The notes beneath the pieces are model-generated. The model had not been told where the DNA came from, ran no database searches, and saw nothing but the letters and a program-made list of their open reading frames with translations. Made by a program: the position numbers and the translations under genes. From Eggerthella sp. (GTDB lineage: Bacteria > Actinomycetota > Coriobacteriia > Coriobacteriales > Eggerthellaceae): a stretch of DNA of 64,000 nt. How positions within the stretch are numbered: position 1 is the first letter of the stretch; each line of letters begins with the position of its first letter. The stretch is from positions 1 through 64,000 of the forward strand of contig JAUNWY010000002.1 of assembly GCA_030540085.1 (NCBI GenBank), written 5' to 3'. This document shows, one piece after another, positions 52,269 through 61,689 of the stretch.

Positions 52269-54837
52269 TGTCTTCGCCAGCCTCAAGCATGTGATCGACA
52301 CGAGCCTTGGTCAACGGAAGATTGCTTACCAAGGAAAGTTCTTCGAGCAGAGCCCCTAAGCGCTCTTCGGTGCCCGAAAGAACCGGAAGCACTTTTTGCG
52401 CAATGGCGTAATCAACGGGAGCATATTGGGTTTGCGCAGACGAGCAATCCATAACACTCGCCGCTGTGCAAGCATATGAAAGCATCATTTTCTGGCTACG
52501 CGGACTTACGGGGTAGCGATGACGAGCACATAGCTCGACCACTTCCTTCAGCTTCGCCTCAAGCTCAACACTTAACAAGGCATTGCTCCTTGGGCCGAAA
52601 GCCGCCTGAAGAGCCTGATACGAATAGACACTCGCGTCCTTGTAGTTGAAGGGAACCAAGGGATCGCCAAGGTCATCCAAATCCAAAGCTTGCGGATCGA
52701 GGGTAACCACCCAGCTGCGATCCAAGAAACGAGGCGACAACTCCTCGGTTGTATGGTCGAAGTTTACGGTCGCGATAAAACGCAAGTAGCTCGGAACCTT
52801 GAAGGAATGGTTTCCGCCCAAAGAAAGCTCGAACGAACCACCACGGAAGGAATCGCAGGCGCGCAAAAACGGCGACCAATAGTGCTCGATAGAGCTGAGG
52901 TTCGCCTCGTCAAGTAGGAACAAATATGGTGCCGCATCGCTATCCGCAACCCCCTGTTCACATTCGGAATTCAAAAGTGAGAGCGCATCGAATGCAACGG
53001 GGTTGGACTTTTCGAGCGACTCGCTAAAGGGATTGTAGTAGCCGATAAAGTCTTTGTAGGAAGTCCAGCCTTTTTCAACCGGCACCTCAACAAAGCGCTT
53101 CGAAGCGGCATTTTTCAAGCCAAGAACCTCAGCGAGGATATTCACGAGAGACGTTTTGCCGGTACCGGGCAAACCGGCAAGAGTTGTAATGTAGCCCTGA
53201 GTAAGGCAAATGAGCACATTGGCAAGATCGTTTTTGGGAATATCACGGCCGTACGACGCGCCGATAAGGTCATCGAGCTTCGAAAGCAAAGCCCCAGCAT
53301 CAGACCCATCCTCCTCGGAAAGCAATGGCTCAACGGAGGGAGCAGCGTAGAGGCGCTCCCCGCCATCACCCACATGCTCAGATCCCGACATTCCACCTAC
53401 CGTAGAAACAACCTGCTTCAATGCCGCGTTCTCAAGTACTCGGCCCATCAAAACTTCTTCATTTGAAAAGGAAGACACCAGTTCGTCGATTTGACGCTGC
53501 ACCGATTCCTTGCCACGTTCCAAGCTGTCTTTTTGCTCTTTAAGGGCATGGACCTCTTCAACTAGTTTGTCTCGCTCCCCCTGGACGATCTTGACATGCG
53601 ACGACATTTCTTCTTCGAAACGCTTACGACGCAGGTCGAGTTCGTCGTCAAATCGCTTGAGCTCATCTTGCACGTGGCTCAGCGATTCCTGAGCCTGTTT
53701 TGCAGCAGCCTGAGCCTCCGCGGCTTCCGCGGCATATTGCGCCTTTTCCTTTTCAACCCGTTGACGCACCTGGTCACTTTCAAGGACCTTATCGTAGAAC
53801 GACCTGAAATGCTCATTAGAGAGCACATATTCAGCCAGCTGCTGAGGGTCGGCATTCTCGATGGCAGAATCCCTTACCGATTCAGGAAGCGTCGACCAGC
53901 TTTCGTAGGTGTCAAGAAGGCCCAACATACGCTCGCGGCGCTCGGGAGTTAGGGCAATTTTCGCATCTTCATCGAGACAGGCGGCAATCTCGCTTTTCAA
54001 AGCGCGCATTTGACCCTTCGTTAAGGGTGTTTCGCCCGAACGAGAAATCCTGCCCAAGGCATCGAGGAGATCTTTATCGGTGATCCAATCAAAAAGGCTG
54101 TCGGAGGCAGCTACATGGGCATCAAGCTCTTCTGCACTGACGTATTGAGCAACCATATTGCCCAGATCGTCAACAAGATCAATGGAGAAGACAAATTCGC
54201 TCTCATCGAAAACACCAATACGTAAATCGCAGGAATTGCTGGCCTGCAGCTGGACAGCAGTCCCTTCAACACAGGTTGCCTCAAAAGGTCCGTAGTACTT
54301 GCGTTCGCCCAACTTGCCTTGGGAAACCACGACAAGCTTTGTTTGCGGAAGAGACGCAACCGAGCGGACGTGAACCGGCTGTGCCTGGGCATGGGTTAAA
54401 TCGACGATTTCCTGAACATCAAGCACCTGCACCAATGAACCGGAAAGGGAATGCCGAGAAAGGGGCATGAATTCAACCGACGAAGCACCCTTGGCAAAGT
54501 AAGGATCAATGATGCTGTTGAAGCGTGATGTTTCGCTCTCTGGGTAATTGCGATTGCGGCCAGGATGCTCGTCGTTCACCCTCATGACAACAACATTGCC
54601 AAACATATCAAGCAACTCATGGGGAGTAGTACGACTCGTAACCATGGGAAGGCAACCATTGTCGGGGAAGGCGCTGTCCTCAAGGAGCGTAAGCGTCTCG
54701 TCATCTACCAAAAACTGGGGGTATGCAAAGCATCGAGTAGCACCCTTAAAAGAGGGGTAGCTAACATACGTGAGCAAATCACGGCGAACGCATTCCTGAA
54801 AAGTGCCAATTTCGCCTTCGGAGAGAACCATACCCAT
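52243..54837 (-). CDS. McrB-like AAA+ ATPase with central coiled coil
   Basis: 864 residues. Residues 1-340 are of unknown fold; about 356-452 form a long coiled coil (heptad-like Glu/Lys/Leu repeats). The AAA+ domain has Walker A GLPGTGKTS near 556, Walker B LFLLDEANLSS near 638, and sensor/arginine region ATVNFDHTTEELSPRFLDR near 700. With the downstream PD-(D/E)xK gene it forms an McrBC-type restriction unit; coiled-coil McrB proteins with tandem nucleases have been called CoCoNuT systems, a possible match. The usual McrB GTP signature NxxDR is changed. It is probably a phage-defence system. Confidence 0.85.
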   Translation of the reverse strand: MGMVLSEGEIGTFQECVRRDLLTYVSYPSFKGATRCFAYPQFLVDDETLTLLEDSAFPDNGCLPMVTSRTTPHELLDMFGNVVVMRVNDEHPGRNRNYPESETSRFNSIIDPYFAKGASSVEFMPLSRHSLSGSLVQVLDVQEIVDLTHAQAQPVHVRSVASLPQTKLVVVSQGKLGERKYYGPFEATCVEGTAVQLQASNSCDLRIGVFDESEFVFSIDLVDDLGNMVAQYVSAEELDAHVAASDSLFDWITDKDLLDALGRISRSGETPLTKGQMRALKSEIAACLDEDAKIALTPERRERMLGLLDTYESWSTLPESVRDSAIENADPQQLAEYVLSNEHFRSFYDKVLESDQVRQRVEKEKAQYAAEAAEAQAAAKQAQESLSHVQDELKRFDDELDLRRKRFEEEMSSHVKIVQGERDKLVEEVHALKEQKDSLERGKESVQRQIDELVSSFSNEEVLMGRVLENAALKQVVSTVGGMSGSEHVGDGGERLYAAPSVEPLLSEEDGSDAGALLSKLDDLIGASYGRDIPKNDLANVLICLTQGYITTLAGLPGTGKTSLVNILAEVLGLKNAASKRFVEVPVEKGWTSYKDFIGYYNPFSESLEKSNPVAFDALSLLNSECEQGVADSDAAPYLFLLDEANLSSIEHYWSPFLRACDSFRGGSFELSLGGNHSFKVPSYLRFIATVNFDHTTEELSPRFLDRSWVVTLDPQALDLDDLGDPLVPFNYKDASVYSYQALQAAFGPRSNALLSVELEAKLKEVVELCARHRYPVSPRSQKMMLSYACTAASVMDCSSAQTQYAPVDYAIAQKVLPVLSGTEERLGALLEELSLVSNLPLTKARVDHMLEAGEDSGYYQYFA

Positions 54838-55148
54838 AGTTTCGCTTTCTTCCCGTCAACAATCGATGAGGTCGTAAACCCTCTAAAAGGTACCGCAAAA
54901 TGCCCACTTTCAACGCTAGATCGCTGAATGATTTCGGGATGTCCAATGAGTTTCCCATGCAAAAAAACGAAGCAGGGCGCTTCGGCAAAGACAAATAAAG
55001 CATTCCGGAAAGCAACAGTGACAAGAATCCGTAAAGGCTGTATAAAACAGCGGTTCTTCCTGTGAGCAGACGGCATCTTGCATTAATCTAAAGGATCGCA
55101 ACTATATCACTGCCAAAAGGGTTTTCCATAGCAAACAGAAGGAACCAC
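54838..55148. other. Divergent region between the McrB-like gene and prfC
   Basis: About 310 bases, no gene. Promoters for both directions must be here; ACTATATCAC (about 55099-55108) may include a -10 for prfC. No operator was recognised. Confidence 0.4.
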
Positions 55149-56762
55149 ATGTCAAGCATGCAAGAAGAAATCGCCTCAAGGCGCACTTTTGCCATCATCT
55201 CCCATCCTGACGCCGGCAAAACAACTCTCACCGAAAAGCTGCTTTTGTACACCGGCAGCATCCAAACTGCCGGTTCGGTTAAGGGAAAAAGCAGCTCCAA
55301 GCACGCCGTTTCCGACTGGATGGATATCGAAAAGGAACGCGGCATTTCCGTAACCTCTTCGGTTCTGCAGTTTAACTACGATGGTTGCTGCGTAAACATC
55401 CTGGATACCCCTGGACACCAAGACTTTTCCGAAGATACCTATCGCACCCTCATGGCCGCTGATGCCGCCGTTATGGTAATCGATGCCGCAAAGGGCGTAG
55501 AGGCCCAGACCAAGAAGCTCTTCAAGGTTTGCACCTTGCGCCATATTCCCATCTTCACATTCGTGAACAAGCTTGACCGCGAAGCCCGCGATCCATTTGA
55601 GCTTATGGAAGAAATCGAAACGGTGCTGGGCATTGGCACGTATCCCATGAACTGGCCCATCGGCTGCGGTCGCAACTTCCGTGGCGTGTTCGATCGTCGC
55701 ACGCGTCACGTCATCGCCTTTGACGGCGAAGGACGCGGCAATTCTTCGAAGAAGGTTCAGGAAATCGAAGCCGAACTGGGCGATTCAGCCCTTGACGATC
55801 TTATCGGCGAAGACAACCACAACAACCTGATGGACGATATCGAGCTTCTCGACGGCGCAGGCGACGAACTCGACCTGGAAGCCGTACGCAACGGCAAACT
55901 TTCGCCAGTATTCTTCGGTTCGGCCCTAACCAACTTCGGCGTAGAGCCCTTCCTGAAAGGGTTCCTGGAGCTGGCGCCCACACCGCGCGCCTACAACGAC
56001 TGCCTTACCGACACGCCAGTTGATCCTATGACGGAATCCTTCTCGGGCTTCGTGTTCAAAATCCAGGCGAACATGGACAAGAACCATCGCGACCGCATTG
56101 CCTTCGTACGCATCTGCTCGGGCAAGTTCGAGCGAGGCATGGAAGCCTACCATATGCAGGGAAAGAAGAAGCTGAAGCTTGCTACCGGCACTTCGCTCAT
56201 GGCCGACGACCGCGCTATTGTCGATGAAGCCTACGCAGGCGATATCGTGGGCTTGTTCGATCCGGGCATCTTCTCTATCGGTGACACCGTGTGCGCTGCA
56301 AAGAACAAGGTGCAGTTCCCCGCTATTCCTATGTTCGCGCCTGAAATCTTCGCTAAGGTCTCGCAGGTAAACACGCTTAAACGCAAGCAATTTGTAAAGG
56401 GCATGGAACAGCTTGCTCAAGAAGGCGCCATCCAGATTTTCCGCGAGCTTGGTGCTGGTATGGAAAGCGTTATCGTAGGTGCTGTAGGTGTTCTTCAATT
56501 CGAGGTTTTGGAACAGCGCTTGAAAAACGAATACAATGTCGAGGTTCGAAGGCAGGGGCTGCCCTACTCGATTATCCGTTGGGTAGCAAATCCCGAAGAA
56601 GTTGATGTTCCGAAGCTGAACCTTACTCACGACACCTATCGTGTAGAAAACATGCGTGGCGAAAAGTTGCTGTTGTTTACCAGCGAATGGAACTTGCGTT
56701 ACGGCATCGAGCACAATCCGAACTTAAAGCTTTCTGAGTTTGGTAACGTTTCCTTCAAATAG
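55149..56762 (+). CDS. prfC: Peptide chain release factor 3
   Basis: 537 residues. The GTPase G1 ISHPDAGKTTLTEKL is at 17-31; G2/G3 are ISVTSSVLQF and DTPGHQDFSEDTYR, where the latter is diagnostic of RF3; G4 is NKLD near residue 140. It removes RF1 and RF2 from the ribosome after termination. GAAGGA precedes the ATG. Domains II and III follow at expected positions. The gene closes the right edge of the island and is likely core genome. A strong terminator follows. Confidence 0.96.
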   Translation: MSSMQEEIASRRTFAIISHPDAGKTTLTEKLLLYTGSIQTAGSVKGKSSSKHAVSDWMDIEKERGISVTSSVLQFNYDGCCVNILDTPGHQDFSEDTYRTLMAADAAVMVIDAAKGVEAQTKKLFKVCTLRHIPIFTFVNKLDREARDPFELMEEIETVLGIGTYPMNWPIGCGRNFRGVFDRRTRHVIAFDGEGRGNSSKKVQEIEAELGDSALDDLIGEDNHNNLMDDIELLDGAGDELDLEAVRNGKLSPVFFGSALTNFGVEPFLKGFLELAPTPRAYNDCLTDTPVDPMTESFSGFVFKIQANMDKNHRDRIAFVRICSGKFERGMEAYHMQGKKKLKLATGTSLMADDRAIVDEAYAGDIVGLFDPGIFSIGDTVCAAKNKVQFPAIPMFAPEIFAKVSQVNTLKRKQFVKGMEQLAQEGAIQIFRELGAGMESVIVGAVGVLQFEVLEQRLKNEYNVEVRRQGLPYSIIRWVANPEEVDVPKLNLTHDTYRVENMRGEKLLLFTSEWNLRYGIEHNPNLKLSEFGNVSFK

Positions 56763-56772
56763 CGCATTTGCA

Positions 56773-56796
56773 GGCGGCCTTCGGGCCGCCTTTTTT
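56773..56796 (+). terminator. Rho-independent terminator of prfC
   Basis: GGCGGCC and GGCCGCC pair around a TTCG tetraloop and are followed by TTTTTT, 10 bases after the prfC stop. Confidence 0.97.
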
Positions 56797-56805
56797 ACGC
56801 AAAGC

Positions 56806-58038
56806 CTAACGCTCAAGCAAGCGCTTCTGCAGCCTGGAGCAAACAACCACCAGCACAACACCCACTAATGCCAGCACACCGGCAATAGTGAATGCTGGAG
56901 CATAGCTGCCCACCGCTTCGAAGGCCGATGCCGCCGCCATGGGACCAACAAAAGAAGCGACCGTATATCCGGGGTATACAAACGAGTAGTTCTGCCCAAA
57001 GTTCACCGATCCGAAGGCATCACCAACAATGGCAGGAACGATGCTCATGGTACCGCCAAAACACGCGCCAACCGCAGCAACGGCAACAAGGAAGGTTACG
57101 AATGTGGTGGCAGCATGGATGCAGAACAGCATCACTACCGCGTTGGCCGCAAGGGAAAGAGCCAACGCTTTATAGCGTCCAATGTTGTCAGACAAAGCTC
57201 CGAAGCCAAAGCGGCCCAAGCAGCTGCCCAGAGCAAGGGCGGCAACCATCACGGCGCCCTCCGAAGCCGTAAGGCCGGCAAGTTCCTGCCCGATATTCGA
57301 AGCATGAGCAGTGATCATAAGGCCGCTGGTGGAAGCCACCATCATCACCAGGAACAATACGTAATACAACGGCTGCCGAAACATCTGCGTCGCGGAAAGA
57401 TTCAGCTCCTGGCATGGCTTTTCCTCGGTTTGCTCTTCCCTCTTTTCCGTGATGATTCCAGGCTGCCACTCAGCTGGGGGAACCAGCAGCAACCATGACA
57501 CAGTAAGGTAAATCACCAACCAGATTACTCCCACAATATGGAACGCCATCTGAACGCTGAATGACTCAATAAGGAAATTGCCCAGAGGCGCAAAGAACAC
57601 CGGCCCAAGCCCGATTGCCCCGATGCATATGCCATTGGCAAAACCACGTTTATCGGGGAACCACTTCATCACAACGGCAACAATGGTGTTGTACAGAAGC
57701 CCGTTGCCCGCACCCGCAAATCCACCAAAAAAGAGATAGAGCATTACCAAATTGCTCGCAAAGCCGGAAAGGAACCAGCCCATTCCGAACAAAACGCCCG
57801 AGCACACCACGATGTACCGAGGCTGGATGCGTTGCTGCAACCAGCCAGCCAGCATGCTCGAAAAGCAGGTGGTCAGCAAGAACAGGGAATACGCCATGGA
57901 AACCTCTGAGGCACTGAACCCATAGGTTGCCATGAGCGGCTTATTGAAAATGCTCCACATGTAGATGCAGCTTGTGCCCATCGCAGCAAGCGTGCCTGCC
58001 GCCAAAATGACATTGCGCTGCGGTTGAGTTCCCCTCAT
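56806..58038 (-). CDS. OFA-type MFS transporter (oxalate/formate antiporter family)
   Basis: About 410 residues with twelve hydrophobic segments. GTSCIYMWSIFNKPLMATYGFSASEVSMAYSLFL (about 20-53) and the loop GSCLGRFGFGALSDNIGRYKALAL near residue 255 are typical of the oxalate/formate antiporter branch of MFS. The exchanged anions are unknown; a monocarboxylate is probable. ATG at 58038 follows GGGGG; the longer frame to 58140 lacks a binding site. Monocistronic. Confidence 0.85.
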   Translation of the reverse strand: MRGTQPQRNVILAAGTLAAMGTSCIYMWSIFNKPLMATYGFSASEVSMAYSLFLLTTCFSSMLAGWLQQRIQPRYIVVCSGVLFGMGWFLSGFASNLVMLYLFFGGFAGAGNGLLYNTIVAVVMKWFPDKRGFANGICIGAIGLGPVFFAPLGNFLIESFSVQMAFHIVGVIWLVIYLTVSWLLLVPPAEWQPGIITEKREEQTEEKPCQELNLSATQMFRQPLYYVLFLVMMVASTSGLMITAHASNIGQELAGLTASEGAVMVAALALGSCLGRFGFGALSDNIGRYKALALSLAANAVVMLFCIHAATTFVTFLVAVAAVGACFGGTMSIVPAIVGDAFGSVNFGQNYSFVYPGYTVASFVGPMAAASAFEAVGSYAPAFTIAGVLALVGVVLVVVCSRLQKRLLER

Positions 58039-58334
58039 TGCAATCCCCCTTGCGCCTCCAAGCACCGAGCCCCACGCACGAGCTTGTGGTCCTTTCCCTT
58101 GTTTTTCGTGTTCGGCGAGCTTTGCCCTTCCGCCCAACACTCAACAAACCATGAGCAAATCCCATCGTTGCTCTACGTCAATTAATAACCAAGTTGCCGC
58201 ACCATCAAGACCAGAATTTCATTGCATCTTTTCGTCATTCTATAAAGAACGACAATGGAAAACCGTTCAACCAGGTCACGAACGCGTTCACTTGAATTTC
58301 CTATGCGGAATCGAAGAAAAGCAAACGAGAGCGA

Positions 58335-58340
58335 TAGAAT
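58335..58340 (+). promoter_or_regulatory. -10 element for sulP or a short leader RNA
   Basis: TAGAAT in the context GCGATAGAATA, the same extended sequence that precedes the deformylase-like gene. A transcript from here would meet the terminator at 58381-58411 after about 60 bases. Confidence 0.5.
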
Positions 58341-58380
58341 AAAGCGCTTTCGCATTAATCGCGCAACGTGAAAGCACGTG

Positions 58381-58411
58381 CGTTCCACTCTTTGAGTGGA
58401 ACGTTTCTTTT
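58381..58411 (+). terminator. Intrinsic terminator within the sulP leader
   Basis: CGTTCCACTC and GAGTGGAACG pair around a TTT loop and are followed by TTTCTTTT. It lies 46 bases before sulP, and no plus-strand gene precedes it, so it should end a short leader RNA or act as an attenuator. Confidence 0.85.
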
Positions 58412-58456
58412 ACAGGCAAATTCGAACACGATAGTCAGGAGCACGAAAACCCCGTC

Positions 58457-60139
58457 ATGCAACACGATAAGATCAAACCGATTCTATTCAGCGTCATCAA
58501 GCACAGCAGCAAAGAAGAACTCAAAAAGCAGCTTCCTAAAGACATCGTGTCAGGCATCGTGGTTGCCGTTGTAGCCCTGCCACTTTCCATCGCACTTGCC
58601 ATTGCTTCAGGCGTCGGGCCCGAAGCTGGCTTATATACCGCCATCGTTGCAGGCTTTCTCATTGCCTTTTTGGGAGGCAGCCGCGTTCAGATCTCGGGCC
58701 CTACTGCCGCCTTTGCCACCATCGTTGCCGGCATCGTGGCAACCGATGGCCTCGATGGACTGTTTGCCGCCACCATTATCGCGGGCGTCGTTCTCATCCT
58801 CATGGGCGCATTCAAACTTGGTGCGCTTATTCGCTTCGTTCCCTACACCATTACCACTGGCTTTACCGCCGGCATCGCGGTAACCATCGTTATCGGTCAG
58901 ATCAAAGACCTGCTGGGGCTTACCTACCCCGCAGGCACCCCTACCGTAGAAACCACCGACAAAATTCAAGCGGTTGTTCAGAACATCGCCACCATTAATA
59001 CCGAATCGGTGCTGGTTGGTCTGGTTTGCCTAGTAGTACTGTTCCTGTGGCCTAAATTTAACAGGAAGATCCCCAGCTCGCTTATTGCCATTTTTGTAGG
59101 TATCGGCATGGTGAACCTGCTGGGCATGAACGTAAACACCATTGGCGATCTCTACACCATTAGCAGCGCCCTTCCCGAACTGCACATTCCCCAACTCAGT
59201 ACCGAACTCTTCCGCGAAGAGCTTGCCAACGGCTTCACCATCGCCATGCTGGCAGCCATCGAATCGCTGCTTTCCTGCGTTGTTGCCGACAGTATGATCA
59301 GCTCGCATCACCGCTGCAACATGGAGCTTGTTGCGCAGGGTGTGGGTAATATCGGTTCTATCTTGTTTGGCGGCATCCCTGCCACAGGAGCTATTGCCCG
59401 CACCGCCGCAAACGTCGACAACGGTGGGCGTACCCCCATCTCCGGCATGGTTCATGCCGTTGTCCTGCTACTTATGCTGGTATTCCTTATGCCCTATGCA
59501 GCATTGATTCCCATGCCTACCATTGCAGCAATCCTGCTGCAGGTTGCCTACAACATGTCGGGCTGGCGCAACTTCGCGCACCTCTGCAAAACCGCATCAA
59601 AGGGCGCCGTGGCAACTCTTTTGCTCACCTTCACCCTAACCATCGTATTCGACCTGGTTACCGCTATCGGCATTGGCATGATCATCACCATCGTACTGTT
59701 CATGAAGATGGTCAGCGAAGAAACCGAAGTTAAAGGCTGGAAGTACTACTGCGATGCAAACTCCGAGGTTACTCACTTGCGTGAATTGCCCAAGAGCGTA
59801 CGCGTTTACGAAATCAACGGCCCCATGTTCTTTGGCATGACCGACCGCATTACCGATATTTCGGTAAAGTCGTTCACCAAGTACCTGATCATCCGCATGC
59901 GCGGCGTTCCATCGCTTGATGCATCTGGAATGAATGCCCTGGAAAACCTCTACGACTACTGTACCGAAAACGGCGTAAAGCTGATCTTCAGTCATGCGAA
60001 CGAACAGCCCATGAAGACCATGCGTCGCGCTGGCTTTGTTGAGCTGGTAGGCGAAGAACACTTCCGAGCCAACATCGATGACGCTATCGAGCATGCACGC
60101 GAACTCATCGAACAAGAAGAGTGCAAACTCTCTGCCTAG
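58457..60139 (+). CDS. SulP family anion transporter with STAS domain
   Basis: 560 residues. The motif IVAVVALPLSIALAIASGVGPEAGLYTAIVAGFLIAFLGGS (about 34-74) is the SulP signature; about 12 membrane segments end near residue 430. The cytoplasmic STAS domain follows, with VRVYEINGPMFFGMTDR and GVPSLDASGMNALENLYD. It transports sulfate, bicarbonate or another anion. The start has only a weak distant AGGAG. Expression is probably attenuated, as a terminator lies in the leader. Confidence 0.9.
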   Translation: MQHDKIKPILFSVIKHSSKEELKKQLPKDIVSGIVVAVVALPLSIALAIASGVGPEAGLYTAIVAGFLIAFLGGSRVQISGPTAAFATIVAGIVATDGLDGLFAATIIAGVVLILMGAFKLGALIRFVPYTITTGFTAGIAVTIVIGQIKDLLGLTYPAGTPTVETTDKIQAVVQNIATINTESVLVGLVCLVVLFLWPKFNRKIPSSLIAIFVGIGMVNLLGMNVNTIGDLYTISSALPELHIPQLSTELFREELANGFTIAMLAAIESLLSCVVADSMISSHHRCNMELVAQGVGNIGSILFGGIPATGAIARTAANVDNGGRTPISGMVHAVVLLLMLVFLMPYAALIPMPTIAAILLQVAYNMSGWRNFAHLCKTASKGAVATLLLTFTLTIVFDLVTAIGIGMIITIVLFMKMVSEETEVKGWKYYCDANSEVTHLRELPKSVRVYEINGPMFFGMTDRITDISVKSFTKYLIIRMRGVPSLDASGMNALENLYDYCTENGVKLIFSHANEQPMKTMRRAGFVELVGEEHFRANIDDAIEHARELIEQEECKLSA

Positions 60140-60164
60140 ACACTTCGCAACAGCCAGCAACAAC

Positions 60165-60248
60165 GCCCCCGATTTCCCCTACAAGCACCCCCGTTTCTTG
60201 AACACCGAGAAACGGGATACGCTTAGAACGGAATCGGGGGCGCTTTGT
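60165..60248 (+). terminator. Nested-hairpin terminator after sulP
   Basis: Outer arms GCCCCCGATT and AATCGGGGGC enclose an inner hairpin (CCCGTTTCT / AGAAACGGG, 60190-60216), followed by GCTTTGTT. It starts 25 bases after the sulP stop. Confidence 0.8.
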
Positions 60249-60378
60249 TAAACCATGGACATCATCAAACAACAAATTGCTTCAGTGACACAGGCGCTAG
60301 TCGTGCATATCGCTATTCGCCCACATAAGGAAATGCCTTCAGCACCAATTTCACTATAAGCCTGAAGGTAAGTTCGGG

Positions 60379-61689
60379 CTACACCCTATAGTCTGCCTGT
60401 TCGGGCTGAAACGCTCTGGGAAGCGGAATAGCCGCCCCGATCACCGCTGCCACAAGCATCACAACAACACCCTTCAGGGGAAAACACAACATCAGCAGCA
60501 GCGCTGCCATAATAGGCTGGCGCATAACCGACCCCATCAAAGCTGATGTACAAGCAGCAACGCAGAACGCAGGAGCTGCTCCAGTAAGCAAGGCAAAACC
60601 ATAGCCCAAGCTAACGCCAGAAAAGATCACGGGAAAGAAATGGCCACCGCGCCAGCCCAGATTCAAGCATGTTGGCGTAAGAGCGCATTTCACAAAGCCA
60701 GTAGCAATAAGGACAGCCGCAGGAAGCGCCGAATACCCCACCATCAGATAATGCGCCTGCGATTCGCCAGCAAACATGGTATACGGCAATGCCATGCCGC
60801 ATACAGCCAAAAGAACACCAGCAAGCACTGCTTTCGCCACCGGACGATCCCCCATCGCCTTCGAAAGGAGCACCGTGCCCTTATTGGCGGCATGGAATAC
60901 CCAACCACAGGCCATACCCGCCAAAGCCAGTGGCAACAAGAGTGCCAGTTCGCGCGAGCCAACTTCCACCGCATCGAATCTCGGCAAACCAGAGTTTTCC
61001 CCAACCAGTTGGCCCAAAACCAAGAACGCACCCAATGCTCCCGCAATAGCGCAAAGATACACCACGGTTTTCTGAGCTTTCGGAAGAGTGATGTTCTCTT
61101 CCCCGTGTGCACCATCAGCCGTCCCGGAAAGCGGAGCCACAAAACCATAGAGCGGAGCAGTGAACACCGCGGTGAGCGCCGCCTGGGTACCAGCAATGGC
61201 AAGGGCACGAAAGTCGGCGCCAAACTTGCGCATCCTATCGCCCACCCACGTACATAGACCCGCAATAACACCTGTTAGGCCAGCTTCAGGCCCCACGCTT
61301 CCTCCAAACAACAACGGAAGCAACGCAGCCAATGAAAGCTTGCCGATATGGCTGTAGTCATAACGACCATCTTGCTTGACCTTTGCCATCACGCCATTAA
61401 GCTCTTCAGGCTCAACACCCGTATGTTTGGCATACAGCCCGATTACCAACCCGCCTAGCACACAGACAATCAAGGGGAAGGGCACGAATCCAAAAGGGCC
61501 TTGGGATAGAACAGGGAGCGGTTCTGCAGTAGCGGAGCCTATCCAACCAGGCAGCGTCCGCCACAAAAAAGTAATGCCCTTATCCATGAGAAAAAAGAAC
61601 AGCCAAACAAAGGCACCGGCTAAGGAGCCAGTTACAAAAACGCACAGCAAAAAGAAAACGCGATTAAAGGGTTTTGCAAAGCTACCCAT
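60379..61689 (-). CDS. ClC-type voltage-gated chloride channel/antiporter family protein
   Basis: About 436 residues with ten or more hydrophobic segments. GGSVGPEAGLTGVIAGLCTWVG near residue 140 corresponds to the GxEGP-type selectivity motif, here GPEAG; GWRGGHFFPVIFSGVSLGYG near 350 is the GxFxP motif. The gating Glu is in GPEAG. The family includes chloride or fluoride antiporters. ATG at 61689 overlaps the ung stop (TAATG), so it is coupled to ung; the longer frame would start inside ung. Confidence 0.88.
   Translation of the reverse strand: MGSFAKPFNRVFFLLCVFVTGSLAGAFVWLFFFLMDKGITFLWRTLPGWIGSATAEPLPVLSQGPFGFVPFPLIVCVLGGLVIGLYAKHTGVEPEELNGVMAKVKQDGRYDYSHIGKLSLAALLPLLFGGSVGPEAGLTGVIAGLCTWVGDRMRKFGADFRALAIAGTQAALTAVFTAPLYGFVAPLSGTADGAHGEENITLPKAQKTVVYLCAIAGALGAFLVLGQLVGENSGLPRFDAVEVGSRELALLLPLALAGMACGWVFHAANKGTVLLSKAMGDRPVAKAVLAGVLLAVCGMALPYTMFAGESQAHYLMVGYSALPAAVLIATGFVKCALTPTCLNLGWRGGHFFPVIFSGVSLGYGFALLTGAAPAFCVAACTSALMGSVMRQPIMAALLLMLCFPLKGVVVMLVAAVIGAAIPLPRAFQPEQADYRV

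Larger units (their letters stand above)
58039..58456. other. Divergent region with sulP leader attenuator
   Basis: About 420 bases. The right half holds TAGAAT at 58335-58340, then short hairpins and a strong terminator at 58381-58411, all upstream of sulP. The left half should hold the MFS promoter. No gene is supported. Confidence 0.5.

Noticed and set aside
47489-54837. Island as an integrated conjugative element
   Set aside because: No integrase, relaxase, VirB4, mating-pair genes, tRNA junction or flanking repeats were found, so only an accessory island is claimed.
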